Assembly: GCF_036417845.1 (NCBI RefSeq)
Contig: NC_089981.1
Coordinates: forward strand, 64,321,268-64,385,267
Direction of reading: 5' to 3'
Length of the DNA: 64,000 nt
Source: Apteryx mantelli
Lineage: Eukaryota > Chordata > Aves > Apterygiformes > Apterygidae
The notes under the pieces are model-generated. The model was given only the letters and a program-made list of their open reading frames with translations. It searched no databases and was not told the origin of the DNA. A program made the translations under genes and the position numbers. This document shows positions 24,301 through 35,449 of the stretch, piece after piece (positions within the stretch are counted from its first letter, which is position 1; each line of letters opens with the position of its first letter).

Positions 24301-26715
24301 TTAAGTGCTCTAGCCAATCAAATGAAAGGATTTGAGAAACAAATGGAACTGGGGCGCCACAGATCCTAGTGGAGAGGAATGAAAAGCATGTGGGTCTGGG
24401 TGGCTGATTGGCTGTGTTGGGGATTGATGCCCTTCACAGTTACTCGTGGGAGGTGCTGCCTTCAATGCCTCATTCTCATAGCAACTGGCGGCTCCCTGCT
24501 GGCCTGGCTCTGTGCCTTAGGCTCTGGGCACAAGTGTTTGAGGGTAGGAGGGAGACCTGTGCCATGATGAGGGAGTCAGACAGCTGTGTGGGCTACAGTG
24601 ATGCTAGGGGACACATCCTGTGCAGTCTGTGAAGCATCGTAACAAGGATGTGGGCTGCCTTGTGCCTCTTCAGTCATCTAGCAGCTACTGAGCCTTCTTT
24701 TCTGTTTGTTTCTTTACAGGTTTTTCATGACAGGGTACCTTCCCCTGGGTTTTGAGTTTGCTGCAGAGTTAACATACCCAGAATCGGAAGGAACGTCATC
24801 AGGGCTCCTTAATGTCTCAGCACAGGTAGGTGTGCTGTTTCCTTTTCCTCACCTTTCAGAACCTCTTGTTAGGCAGAAAGATCAAGTCATGGTTCCCACT
24901 TCTGACCCCCATTTCTTGTCCATGACTATTGTCGTGTACTTCAGATCTAAGCACCTTAGGACTTGGCTTTTCAAGAGCCTAGCAGCATTCCTGTAGTGGC
25001 ATCCATTCTGTTTCTGCTTAGGAAAAATCCATCAGGATGCTGATCATCTGCGCCTTTTCCATTATTGCTCCTAACAACCTAGGACCTGCCTCTCCTCCAG
25101 TGAGAGATGAGATTTCAGTTTTCAGGCTCACCTGTCTTCTCGTCAGCTTCAAGGAGGCGCAGGGAAGTGTTTGTAACCAAGCTTTAGCCTAGCTAGACCA
25201 ACAGCTTGGCTGACCCATACGTTCTGATACTTTGGTAGAGCTGGGAAATTGTTCAGGCTGCTTTATAATAGCAATACAGCTTGACCCTGCTTTCGTTGTT
25301 TTGTAGATCTTTGGTATTGCTTTCACCATCAGCCAAGGACAGATAATGGATCACTTTGGGACAAAGGCAGGAAACCTCTTTCTTTGTTCCTTCCTGTTCC
25401 TGGGGACCATCATGACAGGTAATCAGACTTCCCAGCATTTCTCTACTGTGACTCTTCTGCTTGGGCATGTGGACTGAAGGGCTCCTGTGTATAGTGGTGC
25501 CTGCAGGAAATAGCAGAACCCATAGCAATGCTGCTGTGCTTCTTTAAGCAGCTGCTCTGTGTTAAAAAGAAGAGATCCAAGGCTCCCTGCCCAGATGCTG
25601 CCTGGGGTCTCAAAGATGAGTCTACCACCTGCTGAGATAGTGCTCTCCTCAGTCAGGAGAGTGGCTTCCCCTGCTGACCCTAATGTGTTCCTTGTCTCCT
25701 CTGGGGCCTTTGCTTCCCTTTTGGGTCCTGGGGAAACTGATTTGGGCTCTGAACAGTGACTTAATTGCCTTCACATCTCTTTTCCTCCCTCTGTCTCTCA
25801 GCATTCATTAAGGCTGATCTCCGAAGACAGCAGGCCAATTTGGAAAGTGAACAGACAGTGAGTAAATCTGCTTTGATCCCTTCTCTGCTCCTGCTGTTAG
25901 CTCAGGGCAGCACCCAACCCCTCTCCTTTCTAAGAATAGGGATGGTCTTTCTGAGTTGCAACTGTAGTTGTGATTCTATTATCTTATCTCACCACTTCTC
26001 ATCCCACTTTTTGCCTGTGGGGAAGCTCCTTGTTCACATTTTCAGACAGGTGGCTGTAATCCCAGCTCCACTAGCTATTGGGGGCTTGTGGTTTCTCATG
26101 GTTAATGTCACACTGAATGTGCCTAAGGCTAATCTTTGAGGTTTTGGCCCTCGGGGAGTCTGTGGGGCTTTGCATGTGTTCTTACTGGCTATAGAGAGAG
26201 GTATGGGTTAGTGCTGTGCTCACTTCTTTTCCCTCATAACCATTGAGCCCTCAAATGCTTTGCCTTTGTTTTGAGCTGGGTGATCATTCTTCCAGCCCCC
26301 TATGGAGGCAGATTGTTCCTCTACTACTTGTCCTCAGCTACAAAGTGGGGTTCAGTCTCTAAGACTGGAGGAAACTAGGTGACAAAGCCCAAATCAGTGC
26401 TTGGGAAGCCTGCCTCCCCACCCTTTGCGCAGTGCTGTAGACAAGGCTGCAAGTTCATGTTTGAATACCAGAGTCTGGGGCGCACCATGCAGTAAGCGCA
26501 GCTGTTTTGCATGTGGGAGAGGGCCTCCAGTGAACTAACTACAGTGGATAATCTCAGAAGCTCCCCCTATACAAAAAGGGAAGGAACTGGTGCTTGCTTT
26601 GGCCTCTTTTTCTCACTGCTCTGGGCTCCTTTTCCAGGATGTCCACTCAACGTTCATGAAGTCATCAGTGACCATGACTAGCAAAGTGCATATGCTGAGT
26701 TGCATGCTGGCTTGA
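9212..26715 (+). CDS. FLVCR2: FLVCR2 (MFS transporter), 3' nine coding exons; 5' end outside window
   Basis: Multi-pass transporter of the FLVCR family (major facilitator superfamily). In vertebrates FLVCR2 acts at the plasma membrane, notably in brain endothelium, as a choline transporter, and has been linked to haem; human loss causes Fowler syndrome. Nine exons join in frame: 9212-9353, 10586-10726, 15455-15522, 16301-16404, 23976-24086, 24720-24825, 25307-25418, 25802-25857 and 26638-26715. Together they are 918 nt, 305 residues plus TGA. The product holds the second half of the fold, about TM5/6 to TM12: [11 protein letters not shown], the central loop with [54 protein letters not shown] and [15 protein letters not shown]. 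The first frame is open at phase 0, as expected if the large N-terminal exon ends just before it. Naming FLVCR2 over FLVCR1 rests on motif similarity and on the ERG28/TTLL5 neighbours. The final exon is short and unlike the mammalian acidic tail. Confidence 0.93.
9354..10585 (+). other. FLVCR2 intron 2
   Basis: A 1.2-kb intron with GT-AG ends; nothing recognisable inside. Confidence 0.85.
10586..10726 (+). CDS. FLVCR2: FLVCR2 coding exon 3
   Basis: The acceptor is gtttccag and the donor gtaagg. The 141 nt complete the split valine and encode the long central cytoplasmic loop ([14 protein letters not shown]) and the start of TM7 (SFMLLMVTY). It ends one base into a glycine codon. Confidence 0.92.
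10835..10955. mobile_element. CR1-like repeat tail fragment
   Basis: The succession aaacataagaa, ccacagaccagcagtcc, ttctagcccggtagtc and acaaaaacagggcaagca follows the order of a tail common in turtle, crocodile and old bird CR1-type repeats (acataggaa, cagaccaatggtcc, atctagcccagtatcc, cagaacagggcaa). It is diverged and has no coding capacity. Confidence 0.5.
14416..14827. repeat. Large imperfect inverted repeat (hairpin-forming element)
   Basis: The left arm 14416-14536 and right arm 14709-14827 are reverse complements over about 120 nt. The inner 45 nt (14492-14536 and 14709-14753) differ at only two positions; extended to 14481 and 14764 it is 56 nt with three differences. The outer part is more diverged but keeps ATCACTGAAGCCT at 14416-14428, matched exactly at 14815-14827. 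The 172-nt centre has further short matches (CCGTTG). It could be an old palindromic DNA transposon or a structured RNA. No target-site duplication is evident. Confidence 0.85.
15455..15522 (+). CDS. FLVCR2: FLVCR2 coding exon 4
   Basis: A short 68-nt exon with acceptor ctccatag and donor gtaagt. It encodes [18 protein letters not shown] and IHHYP, the rest of TM7 and the following loop. It ends on a codon boundary. Confidence 0.9.
16272..16290 (+). repeat. (TG)9 tract at FLVCR2 exon 5 acceptor
   Basis: Nine TG units end 10 nt before exon 5, taking the place of a normal polypyrimidine tract. Confidence 0.9.
16301..16404 (+). CDS. FLVCR2: FLVCR2 coding exon 5
   Basis: The donor is gtaagt; the acceptor cttatcacag lies directly after a (TG)9 tract instead of a usual pyrimidine tract. 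The 104 nt encode [19 protein letters not shown] then [14 protein letters not shown] (TM8 and the D-R-T-K loop). It ends two bases into a lysine codon, so skipping it would shift the frame. Confidence 0.92.
16405..23975 (+). other. FLVCR2 intron 5
   Basis: A 7.6-kb intron. It contains a 19-base C run (20770-20788). No missing exon is needed, because exons 5 and 6 join in frame at a lysine codon. Confidence 0.85.
20770..20788 (+). repeat. C19 homopolymer
   Basis: Nineteen consecutive C in FLVCR2 intron 5, a G-run on the other strand. The length may be affected by sequencing. Confidence 0.9.
23976..24086 (+). CDS. FLVCR2: FLVCR2 coding exon 6
   Basis: Acceptor ttgccttacag, donor gtaagt, 111 nt, with both ends inside codons. 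It encodes [19 protein letters not shown] (TM9), a short loop and [12 protein letters not shown] (start of TM10). It follows a 7.6-kb intron. Confidence 0.92.
24720..24825 (+). CDS. FLVCR2: FLVCR2 coding exon 7
   Basis: Acceptor tttctttacag, donor gtaggt, 106 nt. It encodes [20 protein letters not shown] and [15 protein letters not shown], the most conserved stretch of the FLVCR C-terminal half (TM10 end, loop, TM11 start). Confidence 0.94.
25307..25418 (+). CDS. FLVCR2: FLVCR2 coding exon 8
   Basis: Acceptor gttgttttgtag, donor gtaatc, 112 nt. It encodes [20 protein letters not shown] then [17 protein letters not shown] (end of TM11 and TM12). Confidence 0.93.
25802..25857 (+). CDS. FLVCR2: FLVCR2 coding exon 9
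   Basis: Acceptor tgtctctcag, donor gtgagt, 56 nt. It encodes [19 protein letters not shown], the basic cytoplasmic start of the C-terminal tail. It ends on a codon boundary. Confidence 0.9.
26638..26715 (+). CDS. FLVCR2: FLVCR2 last coding exon
   Basis: The acceptor is ggctccttttccag. The frame gives 25 residues ([20 protein letters not shown], then SCMLA) and TGA at 26713-26715. Only the TSKV core resembles the mammalian tail, and no acidic run is present. The exon call rests on the strong acceptor and matching phase; the tail itself is weakly supported. Confidence 0.7.
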   Translation, partial: DVHSTFMKSSVTMTSKVHMLSCMLA

Positions 26716-27702
26716 GTCAGCTCTTTTCAGAAGACAGTGCTGCCTTCCTCCAGATAATCTAACCGCTCCGATCTGGAGAGAGACCAGAGGGTCCAAGAAG
26801 CAGCCTACTCTGACCGGCTGCTCAGGAAGGTGGATTTTCAATTACAAAATACATATTTTTTTTGTTTTTATATATTTTTACAGAACTGTCTCGGTACAAA
26901 TGCACAGAGTAGGATAAGTAGGGGGAACTGATGCTGCCCTGGGAGTTCTTGCACATGTAATTCTAGACCAGATGGGAAGAAAAAAGCTGTTCAGTTTAGC
27001 TAGCTGGGCAACCCCACCATTGTAATTAAGAATCCCTGTTTCTGTATTTAATTTTTATACTCCCAGAACACTGGTGTAGACAGGGTTAGCTAGAACAAAG
27101 TTAGCTAAGATAAGGTGCGGTAAAGAACAGTCTGTTGTGATAATATGCCTGTATCCCTAGATTAACAGTGATGAAGCCAAAGGCAGAAGATGAATTGTAA
27201 GGCCAAGCCATTGTCTGCAAAATCTGAGGCAGCAGGGCTGTAATGAGGTGCTGGTGGCACTGCAAGTTATTCAGAACACATTTGTGGAAGGAGGAGGAAA
27301 TATCAAGGTCATTTGGCAGCAAACATGATGCCAAGTAGTAGTGAGGTCCCTTCCCTTTGTCAGACACTTCCCTCATCAGATGATTTGGAGGCTTGTGCTT
27401 AAACCATTTTTTTTATCAGTCTAAAATACAATTGTAAGGGCTTGCTTCTGGATGCAGGAGAGGGCATTGAGACCAGAGCAAGGTATGTACAGATACCATT
27501 TCTGTAATTCTGAAGTCCTCCAGAATTGACTGTGGTAAGAACCAGAGGGACATGTGTGAGGTAAAGGGTCTCAGGCAGGCAGAAACTCCACTGGCAGCTC
27601 CCCCTCTGGGTGCTGTGCTCTGTGGATTCCATGCTGGATCCCTCTCCCACCCCAAATGTGGCCTCCAAATTGCAGAGCTCACCTGATTGATTTCTCAAGG
27701 TT

Positions 27703-27708
27703 AATAAA
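27703..27708 (+). terminator. FLVCR2: Candidate proximal FLVCR2 poly(A) signal
   Basis: AATAAA about 1 kb after the stop codon, followed about 45 nt later by the GT-rich tctggtgttctg. Confidence 0.4.
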
Positions 27709-30557
27709 CAAACCCCTGTCCTCAACCGACTGAAGTTAGGCTGAATCTGGTGTTCTGCCTCAATCAGGGGAGCAGCCAGCTGGGCTTAGGCATTGTGTGC
27801 TGCCTTTGTGGAGAGCTCTGACAGAGTCATGTTCTGGAGCTTTGCTAAATGGCAGGCTGCCCTACATGTGCTTGGGTGATTTTACTGGTATCTCCTTTGC
27901 CTGTTCTTTTTTATTTTTTTCCCTTCTCCATTTCCCTCCCTGCTTGCCTCCATCTTCTTGGGGATTGTGACTTTTGGCTGTTGTTGCAGAGGACTCCAAG
28001 GCAGCAGTCAGATCATGGATTATGGACAGTAGCTTGTAACCCTAACCCATCAATTTCCATTCCTGCTCACTAGCTCATACACAAAGGTAGGAGAACCACA
28101 CTAATCTGCTTGTCTGAACCCTCACGGATGGCCCAGGCACCAAGCCAATGGCACTTCTGGGGCAACAGCAATGGCTACAGAGTTCTGGAAGTTTCTCTGG
28201 CCTTCTGAGGTACAGGTCTGAGATGGGGAAAGGAAAGGTGAGACAGCTCTTAAGAACACTGAAGATGCCCCTATCTGATGCAAGCCTAATGGATGGGCAG
28301 CAGATGGAGAACTGGACTGTCAGTAAGTTGTTGGGGAGATGAAGTGCAGGCATTCACTGATGTTACTTTTACAGTCCAGACTCTTGGCCGGAGGTGATGC
28401 CTGGAGCTCTGTAGAAGAGCTGGCTTTGACAGTTATGGTGCATGCCTATTACATGAAGGAAGTTTAAAAACCTCTAGCAACACCAGAGTCATTGGGTTGG
28501 TGCCTTTTGGTATAAGGATGCCTGAAAACTATAAAACTCTGTACTTGCTGACCTGTAATTCTCAGTGGCTCCTGGTTATTTCTCAGATGTTTCTTAAGGT
28601 GCAACACTTTGCTGCTCACTGCCCTTTGCCCTGGCTGGCTGCTCTGTCAAGTTAACCATACTGCCCTCTGCTTTTCATGGTGTTCATCAAACATGTGCAT
28701 CACTTAGGGGTCACAGCAAACAAGACTAACAGGCAAAGGCAGAGAGGGTCTACTGCAGAAAACAGCCTTAATTGAGATTGGAGTGTGTGCTACCAGGGGT
28801 GGGAAGCTGCCATGCTTTGGTACATGTGGAGCAGTTAGGTGAGCAGGGAAAGATGTGACTCTAGACTGAACACTCCTGAAGTTTTCTCCATACCACAGTC
28901 TGTGGCAGTTTTAGCAGGGGTAGGTGTGCTGGGTTGTCTGGGTACCAGAAGCTGTAGCTGCACAAACTGGGCAAACCTGGTGGGATATACTGGGACTTGT
29001 TTGGTGGCTGAAGCTTATGTCACTGCCTTCACTGTGAGTGGTATAGGACCTAGCTTGGTACAACTGCCAGTGTTATCATTGACATCTCAGCTGCAAAATA
29101 GACATTGTGAGGGTTGGGTATGCTGCTCTGTGCCTGCTGCAAGAAGACTGACACTCAGTTGGGTATGATCTTCTGGAGAACGCGGAGTTGTAGAGGTGTG
29201 CAGGCCTCATCCTTCCTACTGAAATGCTGCGCCTTTGACTGCATAGCCCTGTTGATGATGGTGAATTGACCCAGTGGAGACCCATGGCAGAGTTAGGCAG
29301 CTGGCTAATTGTTCTCTCTGGGGGACCATCATCCAGAGTACTGGCTTAGCAAGGCATGCTTCCTTCTGGTCCAGAAATGGAAATGATCTGGTAGGAAATT
29401 GTCAAAATCTTTAACTCTCTGTTCAGCTATTGAATGGCTTGGGGGCAGAGTAAGACTGTGGAACAGCCTGGTTTCCCAGTGTCTTAAGGAACCCACAGGG
29501 GGAAAAACACACTTACTGATTCTCACAGGGGAAGTTCTTCCATTTTCACCTAATAGTGGCTTCTGGTGATGAAATGGAAAGACTAGCATCAGGTTGAGCT
29601 GATGGCTCTCTAGGGAGAAGAGGAATGTACAAAGCCATAACCTCAGTGCCAAAGTCAGCATTTACCAGCCTTGACTCTGTCCAACAACAGCAGCCTCTAA
29701 GCGGCCACCTTTCAGAGCTCTTGGTGACTGTGTTCATACTGCAGGATATTTTCCATTTTTCCCACAGGACCTGCCTTGTGTCCACAGGCAGTTTATCTTC
29801 TATCGGTGCCCTTCTCTGTTAAAGTTATGTTGCAATTAAACTTGTACAGGAGCTAAATTAGCCTAATGGCACTATGAACACCTTGTCCTCTAATAAAGTT
29901 GTAATTGTTCCAACAATCAGTTCACAGATCATCAGCCAGGTTAGCTTTCTGTACCTCAGGACACTTAGATCAAATGCCCTTTTTACATGATACTAAGTCT
30001 TTGTTGCCTTTGTTGTAAGTGCATCTGAAACCATCCAGCACTCTGCCTTAAGGTTTTATAGCAGTGTCAGTTGATTCAAGTTATGTGTTATATGCTTGTA
30101 TATGCTGTGTACAACCTGTACTCATCTGCTCCTGGTTTCCAGCATCCATGCAAACCTTCCTTTATTGTTTGTTTGCATTTTGAAATAAGCATCTTTACTG
30201 ATGAAGTTTTCCATGCTTTGCTTTGACTCAGGAGTGAATTTTTCATGAAAAATCTTAAAACTATTTCCAGACAAATATTTCTTAAGCTTGCATGGATTTT
30301 CTAACAAACAAAAAGTATCCTGTAGTGTTTGCATGTGCAGAATTCCAAGATGGCAGGACTCTTTTTGGTCAAGCTGGGCTTTGTTTAGGCCTCTTTGAAA
30401 CTTGCTAACTTGATTAATGTGTGTTCAGGGCACTTCTTTATACCACTTTTGTATAGTGGAAGGTAAATTTAACATTTTTTGGTGTCAAGAGACTATGCTT
30501 GATAGCAGAGAGTAGGGAGTGAAATGGCTTCAGACTTTGTCCTTGTTTTTGCATTGT

Positions 30558-30563
30558 AATAAA
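30558..30563 (+). terminator. FLVCR2: Candidate distal FLVCR2 poly(A) signal
   Basis: AATAAA preceded by TGTA and followed by a GT-rich element (cttggagtgttactg). Confidence 0.4.
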
Positions 30564-30580
30564 ATTAAAACCTTTTGCTT

Positions 30581-33550
30581 GGAGTGTTACTGTACCAGCA
30601 GTGCTGAGCACTAATGAGTGCAGATGAGTTTGGATGGTCAGTCTGCTCTAGAAGTACAGCCATGGTGAGGGATTTGTTTAAAGCAGGTCTGCGGTTCTGC
30701 TGTGTCCTCAAACCATGTCCTGGAGAAGTTATGACCCAGAATCAGGGCTAAGTTCCATTTTTTGATGTTTTTCTGCTTGTCTGGATGCAAAGGTGTATCT
30801 GATGGATCTCAGTGGAATACCCCAAACCATGTGGCCTTTTCATTCCAAGGACAGTGTGACTCGGAGGCTGGCTAGGGCATTATGGCAATTACGCAACCTC
30901 TCTAGCTTACTGGAGTCTTTTGCAAGCTGTAGCATGCTCCAGCTCTAGTAGATCTAGCAGTAGCCAATGAAAGAACTGTTTCAGTTTTGCTTTGTGGGCT
31001 CCATCTCCTGCTTCCCAAGACCTCCCTGCTACCTTTTTGTGTTTACTGTGGGGTAAGCAGCCTTCTCTTCCTCCTATCCCAAGCCCACAGGCAGGCCATC
31101 TCCATGCCCTGTTCCTGACCCCCACCTGTGAGTGCACCCTTCCTTTCCCAAGATGGTGAAGCCCTGTGGGCTCGCTGATCTTGCAAACCTGGGTTCCTGT
31201 AGCTCCAGAGCTGAGGACAGGTAAGTGGGGTTGAGACTCCAGAGGCTTGGCGAGCCTGTTCAGAATTGCCAGCATGCTTTGGGGATGCATTCTAGTGGAG
31301 TTTCCAGAGCCTAAATGAAGCTTTTCTGTTACCCCCTACCTCTAGTGCCACTTCATGCCACCCTCCTTTTTACCCCCTTCCCAGTGCTGATAGGAGCTTT
31401 CTCTTTGCACTTCCTGGCTTATGCCTTCAGGCATCTCTCTGAAGCTCTCCTGATCTCACTCTTCTGCTTTGGGATATTGCTGCTGACCTCTGTAAAACCT
31501 TTTCAGCTGCAGTTTGTGTAAGAAGCTACTCAAAGTGAAACTGTTTTGTATCTCTTGCTTCCATGCTGCCTGGACTTCTCTTGAACTGCTTTGGGGGTGT
31601 GAATCTCTTTCCCATGCACTTCTGACTCCTGCCTCAGATGTCAGTTTTGCCCCACAGTGAGTTAACACAGAGCTTAGGCTGTGGGAGACTCCACATTTAC
31701 CCTTAAGAGACTGCATGTTGTCTTTTGAATCAGTGTCAACTGGGGTGTCTCACTCTACCTGAAGAGTTAGCACTTGGAGAGAGGCATCTGAAATCCCCTG
31801 GGGAAGGTGGAGTGTCAGGTCTAATCATAGACCACCCTGAAAGACTCCGCAAAGGAGATGACCCAGCTGTACTCACAAAGGCAGAACTGGGATTGCTCTG
31901 CTCTAGCTGTGTTTAATTCTGCCCCAGGGTCAGGGTGGCATTGTGCTAACTGGGCAGCAAGCTGGGTCGTTGCTTTTCTTCTGGGAAATGACTCTGCAAC
32001 TCCCTCCACCTTAAGGGAGGAAGTTGTAGGAGGTAGAAGGGTTCTGGTAATTAGGCTAATTCTTTTGCAGGATTTATGCAGAAAAAGCCTCTTGTCTGTT
32101 TGCCTTTCATTTCTTATGGCTTTTTGGGTATATAAGTACTGAACCTTGAAGGCCTTGTCTATACCATCCTGGGTGTGGAATTATCCCAGCTATAAGCCCT
32201 GACCGGGGACAGGGAAGAGTAGGGGACAGAGGGTGTCAGCCCTGAATAGGGGGAGGGGAAGACTTGAAGGTGAGCTGTACCAGCAACTTGTTTGGGTGTT
32301 GGGGAGGTCCCTAGATATGCCAGGGTAAGGACAGAGAAGAGTTAGTTCCTGTGCTGAGACTCCTGCTGAAAATTTGGAGGGTGTACATCACGCAGGTTCC
32401 TTCTGGTGCTTGCACAGATGCTGTCCTTCCCCATGGCATGAAGGATGAGTTCCCAGTTTCTTCCCCTGCCCAGAGAACTGCCCCTGCAGCTTTACCACTT
32501 GGAGGATCATCTCACATAAGTGATATGTCTCCAGTGAGCTGGCTGTGGGAGTGTTACCTGGGCCTGTACAGTTCTCACGCTTCTGTGTATAAACTAAGGC
32601 TTGAAGGCTACAGCAAGTAGCTTAAGGGAAGTGGGATCCTTGCTGTGCCTGCTGTTCCAGAGCTTCTTGGCTGGGTGCTAAAATGGTCTAGAGAAGGAAG
32701 AGGGAGCCACATGCACTCTTGGCTTGAGCTCTCTGAGGGTGGTGATTCTGTTTCAGGGATTTCTGCACCCTTGCAGGAACCATGAATGAGCCAGCCTCTG
32801 GCCAGCTGGTCTCTCTGAAGCCCAGGTCTGGCCATCCAGGGCCTTAATAACATTCCTTTTCTTTGTCTGACTTGCAGAAAGTGATGCCTGAAGCCTGCAC
32901 TGATCCCATAGTCCTTGAAGAATCGAAGCTGTGAAAGGGAGGGGTGGCAGAGCTGGGAAATGCACTCTCCTCCCTGTTCCCACCCTTGCCACCTATGCCA
33001 TTCTCCTGTCATGCATACAGTATGGCAGTGGGCAGCCTCAGGGCAGGAGCCCAGTGAACACCTTGCAAAGTGTGGGAAAGAGCAAAACAATAAGAGAGTT
33101 GCTCTCTTCAGTTGCACCTCTGCATCTTGCTGTTTTGGAGATCTTACTGCTTAAAGCAAAACTTGAGGAAAACCACTGCTCTCCCTTTCCCCCCCTCGCC
33201 AACTCATCTATGCTTGGAAGAAGCATACATGCTCAGAAAAGCAAGGCTGCATTTGCAGATTAGCCCTGAGCACACGAAGGCAAGACGATACCCTGCACCT
33301 GGCCTGTGTTTCCTCTCACAGAGAAGCTGACATTAAATGTAGAAGCTGGACCATGCTTAATTTGTGAGCAACCCTGGAAGAGTTGTGATCTGTCTGTGAA
33401 GAAGATGGATTGCTCTGCCTCAGCACTTGTGATGCTCTCCATGTTGCAGAGGTGATGGTAGAGCCTCAACACATCTCCAGCCAGTGCAAAGCAGTGCATC
33501 TGCTGCTGCCAGCTCCAGTTTCTGTATGTGGCCATCCCCACTGCAACACT
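30581..33550. other. Intergenic region between FLVCR2 and ERG28
   Basis: I see no exons, RNA genes or recognisable repeats. Frames up to 169 codons occur (for example 32608-33117, - strand) but match no family I know. Confidence 0.6.
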
Positions 33551-35372
33551 TTGTCTGTGGATAAACCTTTATTTAGAATTCATTTAGGTTGCCCTGATGT
33601 TCCTATCTATTAGGAGTAATTGAGAGACACCAGTATGCATCCTGAGTGGACTCCAGCTCTCATTCTGCCTAGAGGCAAGGTCTAGCTCCAAGGCTTATGT
33701 TGAATCTACAGCCTGACCCTGCCCAGTGCATCTCACTAGCAACAAAACCACAGAGTTTTGAGAGTCAAAACCACAGGCTCCCTGGGCTAAGGACCACTAA
33801 TGATAAAGTACCTTTTGCATGTTTTAACACAACATAAAATCTTTTGTGAAGTCCTATATTGAGATAGCCAGCCAGGATTGCATTGCTTTGCACTACCACA
33901 GTGAGGTGTTTGAGTCAGGTGGGAATGAAGATTTGCTCCAGTGTGGAAGCTTCCCACTTTATAACAGGCAACAGGAAAAATAGTCCTCTTACCAGCGTCT
34001 GTGTCTTGCAGACACTTCCCCTCTGTATACTATTATTTCCTGATCACAGGTATAGATCCTTATATCCCTCTACTTCTTTTTCAGCATCAGACAGATAATC
34101 GCTGCCCTGGTGGAGACATCAAGTATCCTTATACTCCTTAAATAATGCAGTTGTGCACAAATAATTTTGAAAAATAAATGTTAAAATAGATGAAAATAGC
34201 TCTCTTGGACATACCATTTTTGACAGAACCTTTCTTGTGAAATTATACTTTTAACGCTTAAAAAAATTAAAGTCCCATATTTGATAGTTTGGGATGGAAC
34301 ACTGTGGGGGGGGTCTACAATGTTTTTTAAATAAAGATTTTTATATAAAAGCAAAACATTTCAAGTGTATGAGTGAAACATGACACTTTTTCATGTTTTA
34401 AACTGGCTGCATTTGTTTTTTTTAATCCTGAAGTGTTTTACAGAATGGAAAAATGTTTTTTTGCCCAGTGCTACTGCTGTGCTCTTTTTCTCCCCCCCCC
34501 CTTTTTTTTTCTCTGCCTTCTTCCTCACGTGCACAGGTTTCCCAGCCAGCAGATCCTGCTGGTGTCTTCCTACCTTCTGTGCACTGCCCATCTGCTTTGA
34601 ATATTATTTCATCTAGATTGCTGCAGCCTGTTCCTATTTTTTTCTCTTGTCTATAGTCACAGGCAACTGCAAAGGTAGCTCAGTCCTTGCTCACAGATGC
34701 ATGCAGTTTGCTGTCACTAATAAGCTGGAGAATTGGGATCTACAACAACTCTCTTCACTTGCTTGTGTCATGTGAGCAGTTAGACCTGGTGCTTTGTGGG
34801 AAGGAGTCAGGGAAAGGTGGGTTTGCTGTAAGGAGAGATGATTTGCTTCAACATGAAGCAGAAACTGCCCCCCAATTTGTATATGCTCTCCCCACTGCTG
34901 TGTGGCAAAGAGACAGACATGGTGCCCTGCAGTTTTCTGTTATTAGAAATGGCCCCTGAGAAACACACACATGCAAGTTATGCAGCAGTGCCAGGGGCAG
35001 CACATGCTCTCTTTCCTGGCAGAAATGTTCAGTGGATCCTGGGTCACTCTACACCTCCTCCCCACAGGTGCACCAGGAGAGAAGTCCTTACTGCAGGGGG
35101 CATGCTTGAGACATTCCCTGTTATCCTCAGGGAAGACAGTCTCTCCAAATGCCCCAGCAAGCTCTGACAGACTCCTTTAGGACTTGACATTTGACATCAG
35201 TCAGTTCAAATGTTGCCTGGACAAGAAAAAAACACACGGTAATGAATGACTGACAGAGTCCAACAGTGATCTGCCAGTAGGACAGGAGCCCTGGTGAAGC
35301 TGCAGCTGAGCTTTAGTGGGAGTTTGGCAGTGAAGATAGGAGACAACACTGACCTACACCAGGCATTCAGCT
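33551..35372 (-). other. ERG28: Probable ERG28 3'UTR with candidate poly(A) signal
   Basis: On the - strand the best AATAAA downstream of the ERG28 stop is at 33573-33568, giving a UTR of about 1.8 kb. No clearer hexamer lies between. AATAAA also occurs on the + strand at 34173-34178 and 34330-34335 with no + strand gene assigned. A C10/T run lies at about 34491-34510. Confidence 0.4.
33568..33573 (-). terminator. ERG28: Candidate ERG28 poly(A) signal
   Basis: AATAAA on the - strand about 1.8 kb beyond the ERG28 stop, the clearest hexamer on that strand there. Confidence 0.35.
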
Positions 35373-35449
35373 TCAGTTTTTCTTCTTTTGTGACAGTACT
35401 TCTACCTCCAGGTACTGCAGCCCAATCAACATCCCCAGGATAGAGAAAC
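35373..35449 (-). CDS. ERG28: ERG28 coding exon 4 with stop
   Basis: Acceptor tctctctcag, after an intron of only 146 nt. It completes a split serine and encodes [20 protein letters not shown] then KKKN and TGA at 35375-35373. Confidence 0.94.

Larger units (their letters stand above)
26716..30580 (+). other. FLVCR2: FLVCR2 3'UTR and candidate poly(A) region
   Basis: There are no coding exons here. AATAAA hexamers lie at 27703-27708, 29892-29897 and 30558-30563. The first would give a UTR of about 1 kb. The last is followed by a GT-rich stretch (cttggagtgttactg) and would give about 3.9 kb. Which signal is used cannot be told from sequence, and the right boundary given is the farthest candidate. 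Confidence 0.45.

Noticed and set aside
9212..26715. FLVCR1 as the identity of the transporter
   Set aside because: Motifs fit both paralogues broadly, but the ERG28/TTLL5 neighbourhood is that of FLVCR2.
32608..33117. 169-codon - strand frame in the FLVCR2-ERG28 interval
   Set aside because: No hydrophobic, domain or family pattern I recognise; could overlap a non-coding transcript but nothing supports a gene.
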